From contig CAZUAH010000106.1 of NCBI GenBank assembly GCA_964617665.1, forward strand, positions 1 through 31,400: a stretch of 31,400 nt of DNA, read 5' to 3'. Made by a program: the position numbers and the translations under genes. The notes under the pieces were generated by a model, which searched no databases, was not told the origin of the DNA, and worked only from the letters and a program-made list of their open reading frames with translations. Position 1 is the stretch's first letter. Each line of letters begins with the position of its first letter. Positions 16,655 through 25,967 of the stretch are shown one piece after another. Source of the DNA: JADHUC01 sp964617665. Lineage in GTDB: Bacteria; Planctomycetota; Planctomycetia; Pirellulales; Pirellulaceae.

Positions 16655-18238
16655 TTATCCACCAGGTGCTACGTACGTGTAGGGAGCTTGGAGGCCGAGC
16701 GGGAGGCCGAGCCACCAATATGCGAGCAAGAAGAGGCTCCAGGCCACCAGAAGCACTGCCGAGTAGGGAAGCATCATCGCGGTGACGGTGCCGATCCCCG
16801 TGTCCTTGACGTATCGCTGGCAGAACACGACCACCAGCGGGAAATAGGGCATCATGGGCGTGATGATGTTCGTGCATGAATCGCCTACTCGATAAGCCGC
16901 TTGGGTCAACTCGGGCGACAGACCGACCAGCATCAACATCGGGACGAAGATGGGCGCCAACATGGCCCACTTGGCCGAGGCCGATCCGACCAGCAGATTC
17001 ACCATCGCGACCAGCAGGATGACTCCGACGATCGTCACCGCAGGCGGTGCGCCTGACTCCTTGAGAAAGGTCGCACCCTTGATGGCGATCAGCACCCCGA
17101 TATTCGAGTCGCGAAATGCCGCAATAAACAGAGCGGCGAAGAACACCAGGACCAGGTAATACCCCATCGTTTCCATGGAATGGGTCATCCCCTTGATCAC
17201 GTTACGGTGCGACTTGAATTTGCCCGACACATAACCGTGGACTACGCCGGGCATTACAAACAGCAAGAAGATCAATGGAACAATGGCGTGCATGAGTGGC
17301 GCCGGAGGCTTGTACGACGTCAACGAACCGTTGATCCGCAGCGCGGAGCTTTCTGGCCACGCCCAGATCACGAGCAAGAGAATCGCAACCAACATAGTCG
17401 CCAAACCGCACCACATACCGAGCTTGTCGCGCGGCGAGAGCTCTTCCATCTTCGGCATCTCTTCGGGATCACCGTCGACCTTCGTACCACGCAGCCGTGG
17501 TTCGACGACGACGTCCGTCAGAAACCAGCCCACAGCGATGATCAACACAGACGATATGCCGGTGAAGAGGATGTTGCACAGCGGATTGACCGCTCGCTCG
17601 GCATCGATCAGCATCGCAGCCGGTTGCGTGATGCCCGATAACAAGGGATCGATTCCGGATGGGATGAAGTTCGCGCTAAATCCACCCGACACTCCTGCAA
17701 ATGCCGCCGCAATCCCCGCCAAAGGATGCCTGCCCGCCGCGTAGAAAATGACGCCGCCGATGGGAATCACCAACACGTAGCCGGCATCAGCCGCCGTGTG
17801 ACTGACGATCGCTACCAAGAGCAGCATCGGCGTGAGCAGCTTTTTGGGAGTAAGCTTCAGCATGCTTTTGAGGCAGGCGTTGATGAATCCCGAATGTTCG
17901 GCCACTCCAACACCTAGCAACGCGACTAGCACGACGCCCAACGGCGGGAACTCCACGAATTCGTTCACCATCTGGGCCAGGAATTTGGCGAAGTAAGTGA
18001 GCGACAATAGGTTTACAACCTCGAGAGGTTGCTGTGTGCGCGGATCGATTTCCGTGAACGTGGCCGTTGAGAGCAATCCCGATAGAATCCAGGTGGCGAC
18101 CATTCCGATCAAGAAAAGTACCGCGGGATCCGGCAGTTTGTTCCCTACCTTTTCGACACGATTCAGCATCCGCACCAGAAGTCCCGCCGATTTGTCGTTG
18201 CTGTCCGTCGGGGAGACTTTCGGATCACTTTCGGCCAT
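16655..18238 (-). CDS. AbgT-family transporter
   Basis: A 527-residue inner-membrane protein of the AbgT family. E. coli AbgT imports p-aminobenzoyl-glutamate, and several other members export sulfonamides using the proton gradient. The family opening VEKVGNKLPDP is present, followed by about 11-13 hydrophobic segments, the conserved HTAADAGYVLVIPI region, GGFSANFIPSGIDPLLSGI and a C-terminal NIITPMMPYFPL stretch. The length is typical. The start ATG at 18238 has AAGGA six bases upstream. There is no abgA/abgB hydrolase next to it, so import of p-aminobenzoyl-glutamate for folate recycling is not supported by context. The substrate is open. Family confidence is high. Confidence 0.92.
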   Translation of the reverse strand: MAESDPKVSPTDSNDKSAGLLVRMLNRVEKVGNKLPDPAVLFLIGMVATWILSGLLSTATFTEIDPRTQQPLEVVNLLSLTYFAKFLAQMVNEFVEFPPLGVVLVALLGVGVAEHSGFINACLKSMLKLTPKKLLTPMLLLVAIVSHTAADAGYVLVIPIGGVIFYAAGRHPLAGIAAAFAGVSGGFSANFIPSGIDPLLSGITQPAAMLIDAERAVNPLCNILFTGISSVLIIAVGWFLTDVVVEPRLRGTKVDGDPEEMPKMEELSPRDKLGMWCGLATMLVAILLLVIWAWPESSALRINGSLTSYKPPAPLMHAIVPLIFLLFVMPGVVHGYVSGKFKSHRNVIKGMTHSMETMGYYLVLVFFAALFIAAFRDSNIGVLIAIKGATFLKESGAPPAVTIVGVILLVAMVNLLVGSASAKWAMLAPIFVPMLMLVGLSPELTQAAYRVGDSCTNIITPMMPYFPLVVVFCQRYVKDTGIGTVTAMMLPYSAVLLVAWSLFLLAYWWLGLPLGLQAPYTYVAPGG

Positions 18239-18393
18239 TGCTCATCCTTCCTCAACAACTCGCGTATTCATCAGGTCGTCGCGCACCCGGCAGCTTGCCG
18301 GTGGCAGGCATAGAAAGCCAGTCGGCGAGCAGCACTATCACTCCGCCCTCCGGGACACAGCCGTTCCAGTTATACAGACAATTCTCGGCCGCG

Positions 18394-18996
18394 TCACCCG
18401 CTTGGTCGTCTGCGTCCCAGAAACCGCTCGACCGTTCGGTCCCGTAAAACGTCTTCTCGATGAACGACCACATCAAAGTCTGGGAAGAGAGTCACCAGTT
18501 CGCCCGGGGCCAGTGCGAATGCGGGATTGCTGATGTGGCTGCCCGGCCGTTCACATTGAGCTGCGGAAAACGTCTCGTACACCACCCAGCCGCCCGGCCG
18601 GACGGCAGTTTGTACGATCCGCGGCACGGTGTCCCGATCAAGAAACCGAAATACGATGGCCGAGTCGTACTGGTTGGCAGCGGGACACCAGTCGTCCAGG
18701 TCGGCTTCGATCCATGACACACGAACATCGTTCGCCTGTGCCGCCTGCTGAGCCAGCGCAAGGCCCTTAGGTGAAATGTCGACTGCGTCCACCTGCCATC
18801 CCTGCATGGCCAGCCAGATCGCATCGTTTCCCCGGCCGCACGCGATATCAAGTGCTCGTCCACAGCACTCCGTTGTGCCGTGTGACGACTGGATCAACTG
18901 AATCGCTTCGACGAGCCATTCGTCAGGCTCAATGGTTGATAGCGCCTCGCGTTTCCCATACTTCTCATCCCATCGATCGCGGTCGCGCGTCGACAT
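18394..18996 (-). CDS. Class I SAM-dependent methyltransferase
   Basis: A 200-residue methyltransferase with the Rossmann-like fold. Motif I is ALDIACGRGNDAIWLA (48-63), the acidic residue after strand 2 is Asp73 in VDAVDISP, and a further Asp is in WIEADLDDW. VRPGGWVVYETF matches the post-motif III region. The short N-terminal helix with DRWDEKYG resembles TehB-like tellurite/thiopurine-type small-molecule methyltransferases. The ATG at 18996 is preferred because the family begins there and AGGG lies about 10 bases upstream; the frame stays open 18 codons further. It lies upstream of, and on the same strand as, the AbgT gene (155 bp apart), so the two may be co-transcribed. The substrate is unknown. 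Confidence 0.85.
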   Translation of the reverse strand: MSTRDRDRWDEKYGKREALSTIEPDEWLVEAIQLIQSSHGTTECCGRALDIACGRGNDAIWLAMQGWQVDAVDISPKGLALAQQAAQANDVRVSWIEADLDDWCPAANQYDSAIVFRFLDRDTVPRIVQTAVRPGGWVVYETFSAAQCERPGSHISNPAFALAPGELVTLFPDFDVVVHREDVLRDRTVERFLGRRRPSG

Positions 18997-19091
18997 CGAT
19001 ATCATCCCTGTCTGCGAGTGCCAAAGGGAGCAATGCTGGAGCGGATACACGGAAGGAGCACTTCAGATGATGCCGGATGGAACGGTGTGGA

Positions 19092-19370
19092 TCAAGCGGT
19101 GTCGTGCGAGATGTTCGCTGAACGACTCGCATCCATCTCGAGGGACAACTTGATGAAGAAGAAACCAGCAACCAGTTTCCATAGCGGGGAAGCTGTGAGC
19201 AGGGTAAATGCTCCTGCCAACACTCCTCTGACAAGAACCATCACGTTGCCAGAATGGGTTGCCGATTCGAATTGGCTACTTGCAGAGGCATAAGCTTGCC
19301 ACAACTCGCCATAACAGGCGATAGCGTTGAGCCAGAGCAACGCGCCGGTCAGTATCATTAGTGCGCGCAT
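19092..19370 (-). CDS. Small membrane protein, hypothetical
   Basis: A 92-residue protein that I do not recognise. The ATG at 19370 has a very good ribosome-binding site (GGAGG, eight bases upstream), which supports a real gene; the frame is open 12 codons further without a better start. There are two or three hydrophobic segments: residues 2-20 (ALMILTGALLWLNAIACYG), about 43-60 (VMVLVRGVLAGAFTLL) and about 62-75 (SPLWKLVAGFFFIKL). The polar loop between the first two is rich in Ser and Ala. It probably sits in the cytoplasmic membrane. It lies upstream of the methyltransferase on the same strand. Confidence 0.6.
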   Translation of the reverse strand: MRALMILTGALLWLNAIACYGELWQAYASASSQFESATHSGNVMVLVRGVLAGAFTLLTASPLWKLVAGFFFIKLSLEMDASRSANISHDTA

Positions 19371-20140
19371 AGCCAATGCCTCCGCTGTAAACGAAGCGAA
19401 CTTCACGAATCAAGACTTCAGCGGACAACGAGCAGAGAACGCCGCTCGCAGCGCCTAAGCCCCATCTAAAACATACGTCAGAAACCCCTGTGCGACACGA
19501 AAAGAACGGCGGTCTTTCCGCACTCGCCTGCCGCCTGTGGTTCTAAGTGCGTGCACCACGGGGAATTGCGATTCATGGGGCTCCCAGAAGTTTCCGTTCG
19601 CAGGTACAACGGGCGTGCGGCGGGGACGGACGATGCCGGCATCCTCCTCGCCGAATCGGATGTTGATGGCGAAGGTAGCGCGGCGTCGCACAAGAAGGGT
19701 ATTTCACCCATGGCCCCTTTCTCTTAGCCGTCGTGGCACCACGCGAAAACACCGCGTCAACACAACTCGGTTGCAGGCAACTAATCGTGTTGTTGAAGTG
19801 AAACAGAGACGCCTTTCGTGTTGCGACAGTTGCATGATCATACACATGTCGAAATGCAAGAGTGGTTCTTACTCACCTCCTGTCCGCCTATCGGCGTGGG
19901 AACCATTGGCTTGTTTGGCCAGGTGGCCTTCAACGTCCACACATTCTAACTCCCCGAACGGTGTAGAGCCTCGTCAGCTCCGCTTCAACAGAGCCTCAAT
20001 CTCGTGTTCGTTCGGCATTCAGAGACCACCGCCGCCGTCCGGTCGATAACTCTAGGGCACGTTGAACGAATTTGGTACCATCCCCCAAGCCTTTCGCGGA
20101 AGTGAAGCGATCCCCATGGAGCCAGAGGAGACGGACTCAG
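19371..20140. other. Gene-poor stretch with an unexplained open frame and a hairpin
   Basis: About 0.77 kb between divergent genes. One plus-strand frame is open from a TAA at 19467 to a TAG at 19725 (85 codons). It has no good start (GTG at 19551, ATG at 19575) and no ribosome-binding site. It is followed by a nested inverted repeat, CAACAC (19758-19763) with GTGTTG (19787-19792) outside GTTG/CAAC. The right end must contain the promoter of the HAD gene. No gene is called. Confidence 0.4.
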
Positions 20141-20773
20141 ATGATCAAAGCAGTATTGTTCGACGTTTTCGGAACACTCATTGACGTATCGACGGACGAT
20201 TACCTTTCTCCATTCTCGCATGTCCTTCTTCCCCTTGAGCTGGAAAGAGCAGATCGGAGACGTGCTGGACGGATGCTTTGCACGGAGCCGTTTCCGACCA
20301 TCCAAGACTACGCGAATCGGCTCGAACAGATGTATCCGGGAAAGACGATCCCAGCGTCAAGTCTCGACGCTGCCATTGCCGAGTTGGAGCAGGACTTGGG
20401 ACGCATGGTCGAAGTGGACGGCGCCTGCCAACTGCTTTCGGAACTGAAGCGTTCAGGACTGAAACTGGCGTTGGTGTCCAATCTAGCCAGCATCTACGAG
20501 CAAGTAATCCGTCGCTACTCGGTCGATCAAGCCGCCAATGCGACAGTGTATTCTTTCGAGGTAGGATATCAGAAACCCGAACCCCAGATCTACGAAATTG
20601 CGCTACAACGTCTCGGAGTAGCGGCCGAGGAAACTGTGATGATTGGCGATGACCCGGTAAACGATGGGGAAGGTCCGAAAGCGGTTGGCATCCGCGCACG
20701 TGTCATTCAGGAGGGATATACGGATGGAGGGGCGTCGTTAGAGCGTGCCGTGCGTTGGGTGTTGACATTGTGA
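20141..20773 (+). CDS. HAD-superfamily hydrolase
   Basis: A 210-residue haloacid-dehalogenase-type phosphatase. Motif I is LFDVFGTLID (6-15) with Asp8 as the nucleophile; the residue two places later is Phe, as in the dehalogenase and pyrimidine 5'-nucleotidase-like branch, not Asp as in classical phosphatases. Motif II is LALVSN with Ser, motif III the Lys in GYQKPEPQIYE, and motif IV MIGDDPVNDGEG. A helical cap lies between motifs I and II. The ATG at 20141 matches the family start and has GAGGAG about 10 bases upstream; 23 open codons before it are ignored. It is cytoplasmic, stands alone, and converges with the FGE-like gene. The substrate is unknown. Confidence 0.88.
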   Translation: MIKAVLFDVFGTLIDVSTDDYLSPFSHVLLPLELERADRRRAGRMLCTEPFPTIQDYANRLEQMYPGKTIPASSLDAAIAELEQDLGRMVEVDGACQLLSELKRSGLKLALVSNLASIYEQVIRRYSVDQAANATVYSFEVGYQKPEPQIYEIALQRLGVAAEETVMIGDDPVNDGEGPKAVGIRARVIQEGYTDGGASLERAVRWVLTL

Positions 20774-20909
20774 CTACGAATGGCCTGAGAGACCCTCATC
20801 CAGTTTCGGGATAGGTTCAGGTCGGCGCGAAGCTTAATCGGTACCTTTCGAGGCTGCCACGCGTTGACCTCGGGCGAGAGCCTGGACAAAGACGAACAGA
20901 CTCCGGCCG

Positions 20910-21689
20910 TTAAGAGGGATCGGCGGGTGGTGTCCACGCGACTCGGAACCCGTAGTAGTCTTGCCGACTGTCCGGTGCGTCAAAGCTGTAGCGGTAGGCA
21001 CACTTGAAAAACTCAGGTCCATCGAGATCCCATGGGCCTCCGCGCAACGCACGCGACGCCAAATGGCCGCCTGATGGTGGAGTCATGTCGCCCCGCCCGT
21101 ATCTGATGAAAGCGCCATTCTCGAAAGCATCTGCGCACCATTCCCATACATTACCCGCCATCTGGTAGTGGCCCCAACAGCTTCGACCTTCTGGATAGGA
21201 CCACACGCTGGCAGTCCGTTCGGTGCCGCAGTTGGTCAGGTTGCGACACTTTTCTGGATCCCAGTCGTTTCCCCACGGGTACTCGCGCCCATCAACACCA
21301 CGCGCTCCTTTCTCCCATTCCAATTCGCTCGGAAGGCGAACCCCTGCCCACTCGCAGTACGCAACCGCGCCGTGCCAGCTGACCTGGATGGCCGGATGCT
21401 CGTCCCGTCCCTCGTGCACTTCATAGCAGCCTTCGGATTCTTGGACGTGGCAATCGCGATCCAGCAGAAGCCACCTTTCCAGCTCAGATTCGGTGGGCTG
21501 TCGGTGGTTCAAGAATCGAGCGTACTGGGCGTTGGTAACTGGGTGAACGGCGAGGTAATAGGCCGGCAAGTGTACGCTAAACACTTTCAACCCAGCCAAG
21601 AACTCTCCCTCCGGAACCAGAAGCAATTGGGAGCCGTCCACGGAGTTTTCCCGCCGTTCCGGAAGATTCGATTCGGACGTTGTTTTCAT
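20910..21689 (-). CDS. Formylglycine-generating-enzyme-like (SUMF1 domain) protein
   Basis: A 259-residue protein made of one FGE-sulfatase domain. Recognisable segments are VHPVTNAQYARFLN (49-62), HPAIQVSWHGAVAYCEWAG (98-116), RLPSELEWEKGARG (118-131), YPWGNDWD, GHYQMAGNVWEWCAD (173-187) and ALRGGPWD (214-221), then KCAYRY (229-234) and YYGFRV (245-250). Of the two copper-binding active-site cysteines of true FGE, only the second has a counterpart (Cys230), so formylglycine formation on sulfatases is doubtful. No sulfatase gene is nearby. There is no signal peptide. The start overlaps, as ATGA, the stop of an open frame at 21686-22057. Such domains also serve in ergothioneine-type chemistry and as ligand-binding modules in conflict systems. 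Confidence 0.85.
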   Translation of the reverse strand: MKTTSESNLPERRENSVDGSQLLLVPEGEFLAGLKVFSVHLPAYYLAVHPVTNAQYARFLNHRQPTESELERWLLLDRDCHVQESEGCYEVHEGRDEHPAIQVSWHGAVAYCEWAGVRLPSELEWEKGARGVDGREYPWGNDWDPEKCRNLTNCGTERTASVWSYPEGRSCWGHYQMAGNVWEWCADAFENGAFIRYGRGDMTPPSGGHLASRALRGGPWDLDGPEFFKCAYRYSFDAPDSRQDYYGFRVAWTPPADPS

Positions 21690-22057
21690 GGCTCATTTCT
21701 AACTATTGCCGACCGCCAATTGTTCAGTCGTCTTATGCGCCGACGGCTCGTGACGTTCAGTACGCGAGATGTACCGCGACTTCGGAACTCTGCCAGTCGT
21801 GCGTCAACCGGTGGAACGGTGAAATAACCGATACGCCATCGCTTCACTCTTGAGTCTACCAAGATCGCGATCAGCAGGCGTGGCTTCGACGTCGTTACGT
21901 GGCACAGTTTCACAAGTTGACGAAACATCGTCAGCATGGCTGTCAGTCGCACCTGTTGACGGCCGTTCGTGACTGCTAGGCGGCAGCCGGGTTTACCCCC
22001 AACTCCCGTGCATTGTACTGGCCAGCCGTGGGCGGCCACAGCCCAAGTCGCATCCAT
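21686..22057 (-). CDS. Unresolved open reading frame upstream of the FGE-like gene
   Basis: A 123-codon frame that I do not recognise. Its TGA stop overlaps the ATG of the FGE-like gene (ATGA), the arrangement of translationally coupled genes, and this is the only reason to list it. The product is Arg-rich with no domain, signal or membrane segment that I can name, and no clear ribosome-binding site precedes the ATG at 22057 or the internal ATG codons. It may be chance or a repeat-derived frame. Treat it as doubtful; without it, 21690-22108 is an empty spacer of about 420 bp upstream of the FGE-like gene. Confidence 0.25.
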   Translation of the reverse strand: MDATWAVAAHGWPVQCTGVGGKPGCRLAVTNGRQQVRLTAMLTMFRQLVKLCHVTTSKPRLLIAILVDSRVKRWRIGYFTVPPVDARLAEFRSRGTSRVLNVTSRRRIRRLNNWRSAIVRNEP

Positions 22058-22108
22058 CCCAGAATTCCCAGCGATGCGCCGTCACATCTGCTTTCTCGGT
22101 TCGTCGCT

Positions 22109-25100
22109 CTATCCTTCCCATTCGACCAGCATCGCACGCAGAAAGGCCCCGCGGGGTAACCCGGATCTAAGCGACAAAGCGGCCTGCATCCGTTCCTGCG
22201 GCATGAATGCTTCGTTCCCTAGAATCTCAAACAACTTGGACTTCGCCTGCCGTTTTTCGTTTTCTGACGCTCGCCTGTCGTCCATGCGGAGTATCTCTCC
22301 GAGAATTCGCGCACGAGCGATGCTGGTATCCGTTAGCAGAAAGTTGCCATCGTCCATCAAGTACGCCATTACGGACTTGGGGCGGATTCGCGTAAGGGCT
22401 CGTGTTGCGGCTATGCGGACGGCATTCTGTTCATCATAGAGGCAAGGCTTGATGACCGGAATATCGCGACCGCCGCCGATTCGTCCAAGCAAGGAAATGG
22501 CCGCGCCACGAACCTGTGGAGGACATGACTTTTTCGCCAGTTCGCGGAGTCTTGCACCAAACTGCCCATAAAGACTGCGTCGGTATCCTACGTTATCAGG
22601 AATCTCAAGTAGCGTTTCGAAGCTTTGCACGACCACGTCGACGTCACTTGAGTCCATCAGATTTAGTATTCCTTCTGTATCTCCAAGTCGGACCAGTCCG
22701 TCCGTGGCCGCGGGGCGCAAGCTGGAGTCGGTTCGCGCAATTTCGCGAAGCCGTGGGATGGCCCGTGTGTCGCCTAGATCAATGCATGCGCAAATGGCCG
22801 CGTATTCTTCTGCCTCTGTCACGCCACTGTCAAGCCGCGCGGCCACCAAATCGAAACATTCATTCAGTTTCAACTTGCCGATGGCTCGCAGAGCGGCGAT
22901 TCTAGGCCGCTCCTCGTTATCACAAATGAGTTTATCGAGGACGTCAACCAAATCTGCTCGACGGGCTCGGGTGATAGCGCGAGCGGCGTCGCTACGCATG
23001 CGATGGACCGGTCCTTCTGCAAGCTGGCGAATAGCCTTTGCTAGAGTGTCGCGAGCCAGTTCCGTCGAGATTTCGGCCAGAATCGCCAACGCATGATACC
23101 TGTCCATCGTGCAATCGGAGATGATACACTTTTGAGCAAACTGAATCGTTCGTTGAATCGCAACCTCTCCAAATTGATTCCACGGCGCGTACCGGAGCAC
23201 GAGGGCCAGGGCGGACTGAATCCGATCCGCCATTCCGGATTGCCCCAGGCTCTCTAGCAAGCGATTGTAGAAGCTGGCCGGTAACGAGCGGTTGCCTGCG
23301 ACATCGAGCCAGTCAGCAAGTCGGGTCAACACCCTTGGGCCAAGATCCGTTGTTGAGATCAGTTCCGCGATACCCTCTGCCAGCAATTCGCCGCCGTCGC
23401 TACCCGATTGCTGCGTGTGATAGACAAGCAAACAAAGTGGCTCTGCATCCTCTTCGTAGTATCCAACGATCGCCTGCGCACATCGCGACCAATCGGTACA
23501 ATTCTGAAAGGGACGACACCCCTGAGCAAGACCTACGTCTTGTTCCTGCTGAAGCTCCGCGAGCCAACTCGCAACGAATTGTTCGCGGCCGTTCGAGGAC
23601 ATCAGGAAGTACCAGTGTAGGTCCCATCTTCCTCCGTAGGCCGATCGCTGTTCGGATGCGTGAAGAAGGCACATGTCGTCCCACTCTTTGTCAGCCAGAA
23701 CTCTCGATTGCCCTTCCTCCCGATCGCACTTATCGTTCCGCCTTTGCGTAGGTTGAACGGGTGCACGTTCGCCCGACGGTTGGCTGTCACACCGTAAACT
23801 GTCGAGCCCCTGAACGCCGCGCTTTTCGTACGTTTCCAGCAGATGCTTCAGAGACTCTTGGTCCGTTGTTGACAGGCTCAGCGAGCAAAAGCGACTCACG
23901 CAAGATTTGAATCTGCCCCACAGATCGTCCGCCGCGAATGGATTCAGTGGCAACAGCCATGACAGGCCATGCCAACCCCATTCTGTGTCGAGGGTGGACA
24001 AGTGCCTCGCAAAGAACGCGGCCATTACCCGCAGCGTTTCATCATGGCTCCAGAAGACATCTGGAGACACGGTTGTAGGCAACATCAGACAGCCGTTCCC
24101 TGCGTCGGCGAGAAGTACGGCATAGGCGAATTCCTCGGCAGGCGCAACTGCCGAAATCAGTTCGAGATTACCGCTTCGCACAATATCGGCATACAGGCGT
24201 CCAGGACATGTAACATGGTCTACCGGATCAGATGCCTCATCCTGCTCATTCCGTCCGCGAGACGGGGGTTGTGAGGCTGCGACCGCAATCGGCGGTAACT
24301 CATCACGAAACTCTCGGATTGCGTCTATCGCTTCTGGATATTGTAGTCGTCCGAGGGCCATAATCGCTGCGACTCGAATCTCACAATCCTGTGCCGAGTC
24401 AAGCATGAAGCGACGAAACAATGGGATGTCTGCTTTGTCTTGGTGCCGCGTCAATGCTGAAATGCTTGACGTCGCGACGAGATCTTGGTCACCGCGCACC
24501 TTCCGCTGACCGGTCAACATGGAAACCAACAGACTGCGGGACTCCTTCCATCTCAGACGCCCCAAAATGCGAGTGTACTTCGTGATCTCTTCGTCCCGCG
24601 GGCCGTTTTTGTCCAGCAGCTTGGACGCGATTTGTCGCACGGTTGCCCGCCGTGTTTTGCGGTCAGCTCGTCGCCTGTTTGTCCCGGCGCTCCCCTCTGA
24701 CGGATCTGGCGAACTCTCTTCTTTGACATATGTTCCGATCCCGAGGTTTTCGACATCATAGGAGTTCCGAACCGAATCTGACAGATTATGGAACGCTGCA
24801 TAGGTGTTTAGGCTGCAAGTCGAGTCGGACCGCCGATTCCAGATACGCGACAACGCCCTTAGTACGGGCACACCTGGAACGCACCTACGAACGAGCGTTA
24901 CATCCACATCCGTCGCCTCGATTGGTAGCAGCACGGCTGCCAATCGATCGAGGTCCATAGGCGGATCTGGTATCAAGTACTCGGGCGCGTCTTCGTCAGC
25001 AAAGTGGCGAAACGACGGATGAATCCCGTCACGTTTCCGTTGGTTCAGAAACTCATCGCCTTTCCAGCATAGAATCCCCCAGTAATCCGGCTGCAGGCGT

Positions 25101-25732
25101 CTCTTCGGTGAAGTGCAGTAGCACCACGGGAGCCAATCTGTCAGGAAGATCGCGTCGAAGCAACTTCCTTCTGCCCATCCCCACGGTCGCGGGGCAGGCG
25201 TCAGGCATCCGTCCTCCAGCACTTGATTAAGCAGACTCGCTCTGTGGAACAGATGGCCAATCGATATTTTCGCGACTTCCTGAGAATTCTCATACGTTTG
25301 GCCGAAAAGATCGTTGCTGCGCCCGCGCTGGTACCAGCGATGCAAATCGCGGTACTTCGGAGAATGCGTTGCATGGGTGTGGAGCAGCTTCCTAACCTTG
25401 ATTCTGTCGGCCCGTCCGAGCAGAAAGGCCGCCGCGTAGGCACGCCATTCCGGCGTATCGTCGTCTAGCATTCCTTCAACAAGCCGCGAGCAATCGTTGC
25501 CCACACCATCGTGGAGCAGTTGTGCCAATGCGTCGGTGCGGGGCCAAGGATAGTGCTGTTGCCCGCCCGGTTGGGAGGGCAGCCACCATCCCTGCGTCAA
25601 GCTTACTCCTCGCAACATCGCTTCGACCAGATCGGCGCGCATATCGTCATCGCTTGGAACACCTCCATGCCGTAGGGCGAGTGCGGTGGCCCCGCGCAGT
25701 GTGAGTAGTTCGTCGTCTGGCTTTCTGGTCAT
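22109..25732 (-). CDS. Large HEAT-repeat protein
   Basis: A 1207-residue protein with no signal peptide. Helical repeats of HEAT type are visible around residues 445-475 (EIRVAAIMALGRLQYPEA) and as a long C-terminal array from about 880 to 1130 (RPRIAALRAIGKL, AAICACIDLGDTRAIPRL, QVRGAAISLLGRIGGG, AVRIAATRALTRI). The N-terminal 350 residues are rich in Trp and aromatic residues (WGWAEGSCFDAIFLTDWLP) and a central Trp-rich segment surrounds WGWHGLSWLLPL; I recognise no catalytic domain in either. A basic linker (NRRRADRKTRRA) lies near 370. HEAT arrays usually bind proteins. The ATG at 25732 lacks a clear Shine-Dalgarno sequence. The FGE-like gene lies downstream on the same strand, but 420 bp apart. 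The coding call is strong; the role is unknown. Confidence 0.85.
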   Translation of the reverse strand: MTRKPDDELLTLRGATALALRHGGVPSDDDMRADLVEAMLRGVSLTQGWWLPSQPGGQQHYPWPRTDALAQLLHDGVGNDCSRLVEGMLDDDTPEWRAYAAAFLLGRADRIKVRKLLHTHATHSPKYRDLHRWYQRGRSNDLFGQTYENSQEVAKISIGHLFHRASLLNQVLEDGCLTPAPRPWGWAEGSCFDAIFLTDWLPWCYCTSPKRRLQPDYWGILCWKGDEFLNQRKRDGIHPSFRHFADEDAPEYLIPDPPMDLDRLAAVLLPIEATDVDVTLVRRCVPGVPVLRALSRIWNRRSDSTCSLNTYAAFHNLSDSVRNSYDVENLGIGTYVKEESSPDPSEGSAGTNRRRADRKTRRATVRQIASKLLDKNGPRDEEITKYTRILGRLRWKESRSLLVSMLTGQRKVRGDQDLVATSSISALTRHQDKADIPLFRRFMLDSAQDCEIRVAAIMALGRLQYPEAIDAIREFRDELPPIAVAASQPPSRGRNEQDEASDPVDHVTCPGRLYADIVRSGNLELISAVAPAEEFAYAVLLADAGNGCLMLPTTVSPDVFWSHDETLRVMAAFFARHLSTLDTEWGWHGLSWLLPLNPFAADDLWGRFKSCVSRFCSLSLSTTDQESLKHLLETYEKRGVQGLDSLRCDSQPSGERAPVQPTQRRNDKCDREEGQSRVLADKEWDDMCLLHASEQRSAYGGRWDLHWYFLMSSNGREQFVASWLAELQQEQDVGLAQGCRPFQNCTDWSRCAQAIVGYYEEDAEPLCLLVYHTQQSGSDGGELLAEGIAELISTTDLGPRVLTRLADWLDVAGNRSLPASFYNRLLESLGQSGMADRIQSALALVLRYAPWNQFGEVAIQRTIQFAQKCIISDCTMDRYHALAILAEISTELARDTLAKAIRQLAEGPVHRMRSDAARAITRARRADLVDVLDKLICDNEERPRIAALRAIGKLKLNECFDLVAARLDSGVTEAEEYAAICACIDLGDTRAIPRLREIARTDSSLRPAATDGLVRLGDTEGILNLMDSSDVDVVVQSFETLLEIPDNVGYRRSLYGQFGARLRELAKKSCPPQVRGAAISLLGRIGGGRDIPVIKPCLYDEQNAVRIAATRALTRIRPKSVMAYLMDDGNFLLTDTSIARARILGEILRMDDRRASENEKRQAKSKLFEILGNEAFMPQERMQAALSLRSGLPRGAFLRAMLVEWEG

Positions 25733-25967
25733 GCTATTCGGACAATGATCGTGAGATAGTTATCGGCCCTGTTGGCAAGGCCGTGTGTAATTGGCCAATG
25801 CGATTGCTTTTCTGCTCGCCGGATCTATGTGCTGCTACGTCGCGGATATCGACTCCGCCGTCGCCCGACAGCTTTCCTGTTCCTACCAACATAGCGTCTA
25901 CCGTGGCAAACCATCAGACGGCCCCCTAGAGCGGCGATGCACGACAAGAAGACGTCCCTCACTGCGA

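Noticed and set aside
18252..18476. A 74-codon minus-strand frame overlapping the 3' end of the methyltransferase
   Set aside because: An 83-bp overlap in another frame, no ribosome-binding site, and no family recognised. A frameshifted methyltransferase end is unlikely because the annotated end is complete.
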